A stretch of DNA of 64,000 nucleotides from Actinoallomurus purpureus. GTDB lineage: Bacteria > Actinomycetota > Actinomycetes > Streptosporangiales > Streptosporangiaceae. A program made the translations under genes and the position numbers. The stretch covers positions 62,001 through 126,000 of the forward strand of contig NZ_JAMXMY010000004.1 of the NCBI RefSeq assembly GCF_024055795.1, given 5' to 3'. The notes beneath the pieces were generated by a model. That model did not search any database, was not told the DNA's origin, and worked only from the letters and a program-made list of their open reading frames with translations. Each line of letters opens with the position of its first letter. The first letter of the stretch is position 1. Below are positions 9,932 to 21,900 of the stretch, piece after piece.

Positions 9932-12900
9932 ACCCCGACCGACGAGCGCCACCTGCACGCAGTACGGGCCTTTGCTATACCCCGAGACCCGCCAGTCGTA
10001 GCCCTCACCCATCTCGACCGGCACGACCGCCCCGGCACGGTCCAGTGACATCCCGGCCCGCAGACCGGAGGACTCACCACCGCCACCGATCTCAACGAGA
10101 TTCAGGGGCCGCCGACGGCTGCCCGGTGGCGCCCCGCCGGTGCGGCGTCCGGTGCCCGTCTCATCGGCCAACTGCTCCGACAGCGCAATGGCCGGTGTGA
10201 GTTCGTCGTCCACGCTACCGTCCGGCCCGGACACGAAATGCAATTGCTCCGCGACGGCGTAGAGGATGCCCTCATAGGCGGCCCGTTTCTCCGGTGTGAC
10301 CGTCGTCATATCGACGGGCAGCGGTTCGTGGTGGTGCGCGATGATCTCGCCGGCCAGCCTGAGCAACGATTCCTTCTCGGCCAGCCTGTCCACGATCTCC
10401 CTGGCCTGTTCGAACCAGACGCGGTGATTGACGGTGGCGCGGGAGGGTCTTTCGGCCTGCGTTCCGTGATCCTCGACGACGAGATCCAGCAAATCGTACG
10501 GAGAGACCCGCCGGAGATCCGCGATCCCCAGGACCGGGTTCCTCGCACGCGCCGCCTCGACGACGGTGCGCATCCCCTCGGCGTCGGTTCCCAGGCGGGC
10601 CGCCATCGCCGCGAAATCCGCGATGTCCTCTGGTGACGCGTACGTCAAGAGCATGCGTGCGGCCGCCTCTAGCCTGGCCTCCGCCTCCGGGACACGCCTC
10701 CGGATCGCTTCGCCGGTCAGCGATGACTCGGGCTCCGCGCGAGACGGACCGGTATCCGACGCCTGAGAGTAGATCTCACGGAACTCCCGACCGAAGATCT
10801 TGAGGTCATTCGGACGGACTCCGGTCCGGGCGCTAAACCACGCGACATCGTTCGCGCTCATCGCTAGCGATTCCGCGGCACCTTCCAGCAGGGCCAGGTA
10901 GTCGATGACCTCCTGGTGAAAGGCGGCTGGCTGGTCCAGTTCCAAAGCTTCCAAATCTTCGAGTTCCTGCGCCGCGTCACCACCCTTGAACAGAAGCATT
11001 GCGCGCAGCACGTCAGCGGATACTTCAGCGGCGCCGGCAACGTTAAGGAAGCTTTTGACGTCGATGCTATCGCCATCCACGCGGGCACCCGGGACCGCGC
11101 GGAACATCTTCCTGACCTGCTCCTGCCGGAACGACTCAAGGCTCGCATGAGGGCTATCGGGGGTTCGAGAATAGATCTCACGCAACTCCCGGCCGAAGAT
11201 CCAGAGCTCCGGCAGGTCGATACCCCATTCGACGGCAACCCGAGCGATGTCATCAAGACCCATCGGCGCGAGCGATTCCGCAGCCCGCTTCAGGACCCTC
11301 AGGTCCGCGTCGATCTCCCCCTGGAGATCCTCCGGAGCCATCTCCCGCCACTGGTCAAGCTTCGGCTTCTCTCCGCGTTCAGTTCGTAGGATCAGAAAAG
11401 CGGACAGCTCTTCGGCGGATACCCGTGCTCGAACAGCGATGGCGGCGAAGCCCGATATGTCGGCTTCATCGTCTTCTATGACGACGTCCGGGAGGCGCCG
11501 TGTCCCCAACTCCTCGGCGAGCCACGACGCCATCTCGTGGGCGTACACCTCGGGCTGTTCCGTATCGGGGTTGGCCAGAGTCGTCGCCACGACCAGGAGG
11601 ACGGCCTCGTACACCGGCCGTGGTTGTTCCACGCGCTCGCCGGTCATGTCGCCGGGGAGCGGCTGATGATAAAGGCCGACGATACCGCTGGCCCTGGCCA
11701 GCAGGTCATCGCGGACCTCATCCTGCAGTTCGTCCAGCCACCTTTCGGCTTGAGCGGCGTCGTTCATGAGGGTCTCTAGAGTGGCCGGATCCGGCTCGGA
11801 CGCCACGAGCTCACGTGGAGAAACAGGAACCGACGACGGCGAGCCTGGCGCGAGGCCGAACTCGAACTCGTCCAACCCGACCGAAGGAGAACCAGGCACC
11901 GACGGAGCCACGTCCGGCTCCAGACCGCTCTCGATCTCCCCCAGCGCGTCCGGAGAAGAGACGATGTTCGAAGACCAAAAATAGGCCTCCAGCGCGTCGA
12001 GGTTTTGAAGCGTTTCGTGTGCCTGATCGCCGACCTGGGGATCATCGGCCAGCGTCTCCAAGTGGGAGCGAAGCCGGCTGAGCGGCTCGCCGTCCTCGAT
12101 GTCCAACGGCACGTCCTCATCGTGCGGAGAGCGAAGTCCGCGGAGGACCGTGGCCACATCCGCCACTGGGAACAGCTCACCCCGCGGGTAACGCGGCCTC
12201 CACGTGGCATCCAGTCCCATCAGGAAGTCGCCGAACACCCTCACCCGTTCCTCGGGTGAGGTCTCGCTGAGTAGGGACGCCACCTGCCAGAGATCCAAGC
12301 TGATCTGGCTGTGATCCGCGGTGAAGGCTCCCGCGTCGGCCTGCTCCTGCCCCGTGGACGGTGGCGTGTAGGCGTGGAGAGGCTCGAGGACGGCCTCCAA
12401 CCGCTCGAGTGCGCCGTGCGCCATGTTCTGGATCGCCGTGGATTTGTCGGCCGCGATCAGCTTGAGCCGGTTCGAAGCCGCTTGCAGCACCTCAATCGCA
12501 TCGGCGACGTCCTGCGCGGAGGTCGGCTCCGGCACATCGAGGGCGCGGAGCCCGACCAGGATCGTTGCCACGTCGGCCACCGGCAGCAGTTCCGTACCGT
12601 CCTTGGAATGCTTCTTCCGCCAGATCCGCTTCAACTGGCCCAGACCGTCTTCGTTGAAACTCCTGAAGGCCGCCGCCCTCGGGTGGTCCGCGAGCAGACG
12701 AGCCGCGTCGAGCAGCCGCGGACCACGGGCGGAGGTCTGGAAGCGTTTCCGCCCGGCCCGGTTCTCCCGGTCCGCGAGCATCGTGCCGAGCGAGTCGATG
12801 ACCTCCGGCACCTCGCCGAGGCCGATCGGATACGGGCCCCAGCCACGGAGCTCCACGGCAAGCTGGCCGTCATGTGTCCTGCGGTTGTGGGTCCACATAC

Positions 12901-15900
12901 CGATGCCGGTGAGCTGGTCGACCGGCTTGCCCTGTGGTTCGAGCAGGGCGCTGTTCAGGTAGTCGCCGATCGTGCCGTCCGTGGACCACAACCGCTTGGC
13001 AAGAAGGTTCGCTCCGGCCGCCTGCTCGTCGAGCTCGGGAGAGCCCTCGCGGAACTTCTCAACCAGCCGTTTTTCGATGGCCGGGGCGTAGAACTCCAGG
13101 AACAACCGCGAGGCCTCGGGCAGGAGACCACGTATCGCCGCGAAATCGGTCCGCGATGCGGCGAGTACCCAGTTCTTGATCAGGTTTGTCCCTACAAGGG
13201 CGCCCCGGAAAATGGCGGTGATATGAGGATAAACCAGTGCCAGAAAACCCCGTACGGCCGCAACAGGTTCGATCTCATCAAGTACGTCGACGGCCGACGA
13301 AGGGAGTTCGGTGCCGGTAAGGAGGGCGGCGAAATCGCGCGCGATCTCAGTGCCGAATTCCAGTCCCTGCTGGAGAAAACGTGCGGAGTTCGTACCCTGT
13401 TTCCCCTGCGCGAGGACGTCCTGAAGGGCGCCGTACAGCTCCGTCGGCCTGAGATCAACGGTGTATTGGGCGTACAACGTCACATCATCCGCCTGGCCGG
13501 TGCGAATGGGCAGGACCTCGCCCCTGATCTCCGGCCGGTGGACGGTCCACCCCTCGCTTTCGGGAAGCCACTCCGCGATGGACAGGGGCTCCTCGGCCTT
13601 CGCCAACGCGTTGATGGTGGTGCTTACCTGGGCGATGATCTCCTTGATGGTCCACTTCTTGTGCTCGCCCGGGATTCCTCCGGGGCGAGTGACGAACTCC
13701 ACGATGGGAGTCTTGTCCTGGCGCTCTTTCAGCGGCTTGTTCGAGGCTTTGAACAGTTCCGCTGTCGGGTAGTAGTCACCCTCTGTGTCGATGAAGAAGT
13801 TGCGGTGATCGACGACGAGTTTGAAACCCAGCCGCTCGTTGTCGGCCAGCAGCGTCGCGTATTTGAGTTCCGCGTCCGCGTGGAGCTTGATGACGCTTTC
13901 GAACTCCGCGCCGATGGCGCCTCCGGGTAGCCGGAGCGACTCCCCGTTGACGAGCCGGTCGGCGATCCGCTGCGCGACCGTGCGCATCGGGCCTTTCCGA
14001 TCCTCGTCCGGCAGGCCATGGTAGGCGCGCAGCACCTCCTCGGACGTGGACAAGGGGACACGCCAACGGCCGAGTATGCCGTTCACCTCGGCGGTCAGGT
14101 CGCTGGTCCATCGCGACGGCGCGGACGCCGAGAGAGCGGCCAGGAGGAAATCGGCGAAGGCCTCGGCGCTCCTGTCATGGACGGTGGGTGCCGCCTCGCG
14201 GTCGACGTCCGAGACCTCGCCGCTGTGGTCCGACCGGACCGGCTCAGACGCTCTCTGGTCTACGTCGGAACGGAAGTGCCCGTCGCTCCGCTCGCGGGCG
14301 ATGTGGGCCGCCACGAGGAGCCGGATGCGGTCGACGTCCGAGACCTCTCCGCCGAGGTCGTTCCAGGTCGGCCGGAGACCGCTCCGGTCACGGACGATCG
14401 TCCACGCCTTTTCCATCGGGTCGTCGTACCGGGAGCCGGACTGCTTGGCCAGCGCCCTCCGCGCCCTGTTGAGATCGGCGTAATCGTGCACCGTCTCGTC
14501 CACACCATCGGTCGAGGCGGTGACCGCCGAACCGGCGGCCGGTGGAAGCTCCAGGGTGATGGGCGGCTGGGAACCCTCCGGGGGCGCGCCGCCCGTCCGG
14601 TGCCGCGTCCCCAGTGCGTCGGCCAGCCACGACGCCAGCCCATCGGCCTCCGCCTCGGCCTGTTCCGGGCCGGCGCCGTCCAGAGCGGCCTTGGCCATAG
14701 CGTGCGCCACAACCTGGAGGACGGCCTCGTACGCCTCCCGTTGCCGCAGCGACTCGACGGTCCCGCCGACGGGGGGTGACTCGTGGTGATCCGCGACGAT
14801 CTGACCGGCCCTGTCCAACAGTTTTTCGCGGGCCTCATCCGCCAGACCGTTCAGCCATTCGCCGGCCTCAGCGGCCTTCGCCATGAGGCCCGCACGAGTG
14901 AACTGCTCCGGTTCGGACGCCATGGGCTCACGTGAAGGCACCAAAGTAAGCGCGGAATCGGCGAACTCTTTGGCGTGTTCACTACCCATGCGGACGATCC
15001 ACGCCGCCGTGAGGATCCTGGCCCGATCGATGTCCGAGACGACCCCGCCAGGGTCGGAAATGCTGGGCGTCCGCCCGACGAGCTCGCGAATGATCCTTCG
15101 TGCTTCGAGCATGGCATTGTTGTGCCGGGCCCTGGAGTCCTCGTACTCCTTCTCGAGCAGTTCCCGTGCCACATCGAGGTTGTAATCGCTACTCTCGGCA
15201 CCCAGTTCACGCAGTACAGGCACTTCACCAAGATCAGAAACCGCGCGCTCGGCGTCATCGGCCGGCGCCGGCGTCCCGATCTGGCTCTCAACCGCATCAT
15301 CGGTCCCGCGCGCGGGAGCCTCGGCTTCGCCGGCGGACCGCTCACCGAGCGATTCCCGTACCGCGTCGAGATCGGCCGGTTCGTGCATCGGGGACTCGAC
15401 AACACCGGCCGACGCCCGGTCGTCACGATCCCCGGTGGCGAGTTCCTCCTGCGCCACGTCGTACTCGTCACTCAGCCCGTGGAATGACGTGGTGTCGGCC
15501 CGCGGTTCCTCCGTCGCCGCGGACTCGACGCCGACGAGCCCGGCCAGCTCGCCGAGGAGGCCGTTCATCCGGTCCTCCCATTCCCATATACGGGCCGTCA
15601 GGTCGACCGGATCCGCGGTGACGCTGTCGAAGACCGATTCGAAGACTTCTCCGGCCAGGGCGGCGAACGCGTTCCTCAGGCGGCCGACCGGCCATGGGGC
15701 GAGCTCGCGACCGGCGTCGGTCGTGTCGAACCGCTCGTCGAACATCCGGATCGCCTCGGCCACCAGTGCCCTGTGTGCGATCGGCAGCAGGAACCAGTCG
15801 TGCAGGCGACTTTTGTCCGCGTTGAGCAACTTTTCCAGCTGCTCATGTGACTGTCCGACGGGGGTCGTCCTACTCTCGGAGGCGCGGTCGAAGACACTGT

Positions 15901-18900
15901 CGAACCGGGCTCCTGCCCTGATGGCGAAACCTTCGCGGATCGCGCCGAAGACGTCGGCGGGCACGGGCCTCTGGACGCCGAGCCGATTGCGCAGAGCCGT
16001 GCTCTGCTCGAGCACGGTCTGCCAGGTCCATGCGGCCGTGTCGACCATGGCGCGAGCCCTCGCGATGGTTGCCTCGCGAGCCGCCTCGCGCTCGAGGGCC
16101 CATCCGATCCCCTTGACCAGGCGGTCGACCGGCCCGCTGATCCGCGCCTTCAGATCGGCGATCCGCACGTCGACGCTCTCGGGGCCAGGGTAGAACAACG
16201 TCTTACGGGGGGACGTCTCCCTGGCGATCACGTCGTCGAACCCGCTCTGCACCCGATCACGTACGACGGACAGGACGGACCTGGAGACAGCGCCGTCCGG
16301 CACATTGAACTCGCGTAGGGTGTGGGGCCCAGCCGCGAAATTCGCCGCCGCTCTGGCGATCGCCTTGTTGACGCGCTTCTGCTGTCTCCTGATGACGCGA
16401 CGCTGCATCACAACGAGGCGGTCCTGCTCCTCCGACGTCGAGACACGATCCACGACATCCGGCGAATCAACAGAACCCGTCGCCTCGGCCGACGCCGAAT
16501 CCGAGTCATCCCCCAGCAACCACTCATGCTCCTGCGAATAAGACGAAGAAGCATCGTCATCCTTGAGCGGCCGCCACCCGCTCTTGTGGAGGCCGTAATC
16601 GTCATCCCCCCGCGCCTCTTCGGCAACAGAACCCGACGCCCCGGCCGACGCCGAAGCCGAGCTCCGCGCCTCTTCGACACGCGCCGGCTCCTCCTCCGCC
16701 ACGGCACGGTCCGCGACAACCGGCGAATCAACAGAACCCGACGTTTCGGCCGACGCCGAAGCCGACCCCCGCGCCTCCGGCGGTGTCACGGTGGCCCGCC
16801 AGTCGATATGGGCCTGAACGAACCTTTCGCGGACTTCCTCGACCTGGTCGGCGGCCCATGTCCGGGCGGCAGGTGTGGCCAGTTCCTGAGGAGCGGCCTT
16901 GTCGAGCAGGCGCCCGAACTCCCGACTTGCCTCGAGCCTGGACCATGCCATGTCACGCAGCGTCGTGATCCGCTGTTGGAAGACGCGCTCCAGCTCCGCG
17001 CCGGGCCCGTGAAGCTCCAGCGCGTCCGAGAACCGCCGTACGATGTCCGCCTGCTGCCGCCGGTACCAGGAGAACAGGGCGGGGTCCCCCTTGAGCGTCT
17101 GGTCGCGTCCGGCATGGGGGCTCATGTCGCGCGTCCGCTCGTTGAAAGCATGGACCGTCGCGCCAATCGGTTCCACCCGAGCTCTCAGCATCGTCGCCGC
17201 CTTCACGATGACCTGCTGCAAGTGCTCGACCTGCTCCGTTCGGTTTACACCCAGCGGAATACGATCCGCGACATACCGCTCCCGAAGCCGGTCAAGCCTC
17301 TGATGAAAGAGATCGGTGGTCGTCTGATCCCATGTGGGATCAGGATTGGCGTAGTCAGTCCCGCCCTCGACGCGCAGCGCGATGTGGAACTCCCGCTCGT
17401 ACCGCCGCTGTAGGCGATCGTCGGCCGGCGGCCTCGTATCGGTCGGCAGCCGGCTCGTCAGTTCGCCCTTCAGCCGCTCCTGAGTCGCGGTCGTCAAGTG
17501 TTCGGAGCCACCGGCTTCCTTCGCCGCCGCCGTCCAGCGGTCCGCGAACCACTCGCGGACCGGCGTGACGTCGCGTACGGCCGGACGTGTCCGCAGTTCG
17601 GGATAGCGGGCCTCGAACTGAGTCTGGAAGGTCTTGTACGCATCGTCGCGGATGGCGGCCGTCTCGCCGACTCGGTTCAGGGTCTTGGTGAAGCCGTCCA
17701 CGATCTCCGACGGCGTGGCCACCGAGGATTCCGGCGTCTCGACGAGATCGTGCTCCCCTGTGGGCTTCGGGGTCGTCTCCCCAGCGCCCTTCGCACCGAG
17801 ACCTTCCTCGTGTGAACCCGGTGACCGCACGCTCGATGACGTGGGCCGCTCGCGCACGACCTGGGCGTGGACCTGCCCTGGATCCGACCCCATGTGCTCG
17901 GCCGGACGCGCCCCCGGCTCAGGAACCGGCCGGTCGGCCGAGGCCGCCGTGGGCGTCGGCCGGTCGCCGGAAGACGGGACGGCGGGTCCACTCGTGTCAT
18001 CGTCGGGCGGCCGAGGATCGGCTGGGCCGCCTGCGGCCGACTCTTCCGCATGCCCTTCGGGCCCGCGGTCTCCCGGACGGTACGGTGCCTCACGCAGGCC
18101 CGTCAGCGTCGTCTCGAAGACGTTTTCGTGCTGGGCCTCGTGTTCGAGCCATGCCTTGGAGTCCGTCCCCTCCGGCCCCCAGAGCCGGTCGTACTCGGTG
18201 ACGGTGTCGGTACGGAAATCGCTCGACAGCTTCTCGAACGACTCTGGGGTGACGGTGTGCCCGGCCGACAGGTCGTCGGGATGGCCCGCGATCTGTTCGA
18301 AGTCGTTGGCGGCCCCTCGCAGGACGATGTTCTTGTCGGACTCGTGCGCGATCCGTTGGGGCAGTGTGTGGCTGAGCTGCTGGAAACGCTCCTCCCAGGA
18401 CATCTGCAAGCCCTCATGCAGGCCGGCATCGTCATCCCCCAGCCGCCGCCACCCGCTCTCGCGGAGACCATCGTCACCCTCGGACGACCGCACGCTCCCG
18501 TGCGAGGAAGCGGCGTCGTCATCCCCCAGCAACCACTCATGCTCATGCGAATAAGACGAAGAAGCATCGTCATCATTCCCAGACCGCCACACACTCTGAT
18601 CCGAAGAAGACGAGGAAACATCATCCCGCCCCGACCCAACGCTCCCGCGCGAGGAGACGGCATCGTCATCCACGGACGACCGCACGCTCTCTTGGGGGCG
18701 GCCTGTGCTGCGGAAGTCCCGGCCCGGGAGTGAGGACCAGTGGTCGTCGACGGCCTTCTCGACGGCCTTCGTCCAATCCGTGGTCAGTCGCTCCTCGCCT
18801 TCGGGGCCCACATACTCCCCGAGGCCTTCCCCACCGTCCTCGCCCTGGGCTCGGGCGACGGCCTTCCGCAGGGCTTGCTTCCCCTGCTGAAGCGCCTTCT

Positions 18901-21900
18901 CACGGAACTCGCCGTGATCGAGACGGTTACGGAGAGCGTCCGTGCCGCGCATGTGTTCGTCCGCCGCGTCCCAGGCACGGTCGAACCATCCGGGGTCACG
19001 CCCCGTCGCCTGCTCGCGCAGTTCGTTATACCGACTTCGGATCTCGTCGCCGAACTCCTTACGAACCCGGTCCAGCACGTCGCGGCTCAGGGGGGTGCCT
19101 CGCGCGCTGTGCTCTTCGTCGAGAGCCCGTTCACCATGCTGAACCTGGCGTTCCTGGTTGCTCAGATTCTCAAGGCGTTCGTGCAGCCCGTCACGGATCT
19201 GGCCAAGGTCGTTCTCCAGTCCGCGCGCCGCCTCGCCTGTCGGGAGCCCTCCGGCGTCCCTCCAGGCCGAGTTCACGGTCTCAACGACGTCCTTGTGCAC
19301 GTCCAGTTGCAGCTTGCCGTACGGTCCCGCCTTCTCGTGATCGACGGAGAACGTTCCCGTTGCCTCGTCGAACTTGACGGCGTTCTCGTCGAATTTCTCC
19401 TTCGGCAGGTAATTGCCCCTGAAGAGATCCTTCTCCCCGAATCCGTCCGCAGCGTCCTTGAGGGCGGTGTCCATCCGGCTGATTTCGCGATGCTGCAGGC
19501 TCACCTGCGCGAACCGGTCGGGAAGCTCCTGGCGAAGCCGCGTGTAGGTCTCCGACCACGCGTCAGTCTCCTCCGGACGCCCCGCGCTCTTCTTCCATGC
19601 GGAGGAGAACGCGTCGTGCAGAGCCTCCCGGAATCCCTTGCTCACGGCGGCGGTCCCGTCCGCAGGCAGGTGAGCGGCCAGCTCCGGGTCAGCCTCCCGG
19701 AAACCCCGTTCGGCGCTGGCGACCTCATGGTCCACGTCGAGATCGCGTGTCGCGTGCGCGAACCGCTCCTCCTTCGAGAACCGGCCCGCGTAGTCGGCGT
19801 CCCGCGTGTTCTTGAAGGCCTGCCACGTCTCGGCCTTGGTCAGGGGCCCGTGCTGCGAGACGAGCGCGGCGGCCTCCTCACCGGCCTCGGGCCGATGTGC
19901 GCCGTGCCCGCCCGAGGCATCCCGCTCGCCCGACGGTCCGGTGAGCCGCTCTCCCCGGTCAGCCGGAGCGGACGGCCTGGCGCTCTCCTGGCCTCTGCCC
20001 TCCGGTGATGCCGGTGTCCTCCGGGCGTCGTCGGCCGGGCCGGCGGAGGGACCGTCACGGCGAGGCACGGCCGAGCGCTCAGGACCCCCGTCGCCCGCGA
20101 CGTCCTTCGAGCCGGCCCGTGGGCTCCCGGCGTCGCTTCGCCTCTCCTCCGCAGGAGCGGCATGCTCATCGCGCGGGGTCCTCGGCTCACTGCCGGCCCT
20201 GGCCGAACCGACACTCCCTGTCGGCCGCTCATCGGACCGCACAACACCGGTGGGTACGTCCTCGCCGACGGCGGAAGCCCGCGTGGTCCCGTGGACGGTC
20301 TCGCTCTCCTGTCCCGGCGTACGGGACGGCGGCTCCTCCGACGACGAGACCTTCGATCCGCTCGAACCGCCGCTGGGGCCCTCGGCCTTCGCTCCCGTGC
20401 CGGCGGCCGGCCGCTCCGGTGACGTCGGCGGCGACGTCCGGCCGGTCCCCGCCGGGGCGACGGCCTCGTCGCCTTGAGGTTTCGCGGCCGCCGCCGCACC
20501 TTCGCCCGGACGCGCACCCGAAGGCCCGGCCACCGACTCGGCCGCACCCACGCCCCGCCCCGCCTCAACCGCCGACTCCGACCTGCCCGCTCCCGCCCGC
20601 GCGGACGCAGGCGGCACCGCACCACCATTCGCCGAACCAACCGGACCCGACCGGTCGACCACCACGGCATCGCGCTCGTACGGCGCCTCACCCGTCTCCG
20701 CGCGCCCGCCCGCCGACCTGGCCTGCGGATTCCCCGCCGGCACCCGGGAACCGCCACCACCGTTGACCGCCGCACCACCACTGACCGCCCCGGCGTCCCG
20801 CGCGCCCGCATCCTCGACATCCCCGGCAGGACCCTGCCCAGAAGGCCTCTCCGCACCACCACGCCCCGAAACGACCGCCCGATCGGCCGAAGCAGCCGGG
20901 TCCGCGGACACCGACCGCCCACCCCGCGCCCCCTCCGCGGGCCCTGCCGGAGGGACGGCCCCATCGCCTTGAGGTTTCGCGGCCGCCGCCGCACCTTCGC
21001 CCGGACGCGCACCCGAAGGCCCGGCCACCGACTCAGCCGCACCCGCACCCGCACCCCGCCCGGCCTCGACCGCCGACTCCGGCCCGCCGGCTCCCGCCCG
21101 CCCGGCCGTGGGCGAAAGCGGGCCACCGGCTCCCGTCCGCCCGGCCGTGGGCGAAAGCGGGCCACCGGCTCCCGTCCGCCCGGGCGTGGGCGATAGCGGG
21201 TCGCCGTTCGTGGGACCTGCCGTACCGGGCCGGCCGACGACCGCGGGGTCGTGCTCGGACGACGGGTCACCCGACGCCGGGCGCTCACTCGCCGGTGCGC
21301 CCGGCCTGCCCTGCGGGCTTACCGCCGACGGCCGAGGGCCGTTGCCGCCGTTGGCCACGAGGCCATCGCTGACGGCTCCAGGACCGTGCGCGCCCGAAGC
21401 TCCGTTGTCCGCGACCGGAGTCTGCCCAGAGGGCTCCCCCGGACCACCGCGCGACGAAACAGACCCGGGCCTCCCACCGGCCGCGGCGCCAGGGTCCGCG
21501 GACGCCGGCCGTCCACTCTGCAAAGGATCCGCGGGACCGGGCGCCACGACCTCACCGCCGGGCCGTGAGGCGATCTCGCCGGGGGTGATCTGGGCAGAGG
21601 TTGGAGTGTGATCGGCGGGGGGACGGCCGGCAGCCCCTCCTGCGGAGGACACCGCGGGCTCCGGACGTGGAGTTCCGGCCGGCCTGGCGCTCTCTTCAGC
21701 GGACCCGCCGCCCGAGATCTGCGTCGCCGGAGCAGGACCGCTCACGTCCGGGCGGCCGAGCCCGTCCGTGACCGAAACGCCACCCGGTCCCGGCAGGCCC
21801 GATGGGTCGCTGTGGACGCCCGTCGGGTCAATTTTGGACTCGCCGTTGCCCGGCATCCCGGACATGCCCTTGAAATCGGCCGTGGTGATCGTAGAGTTGG

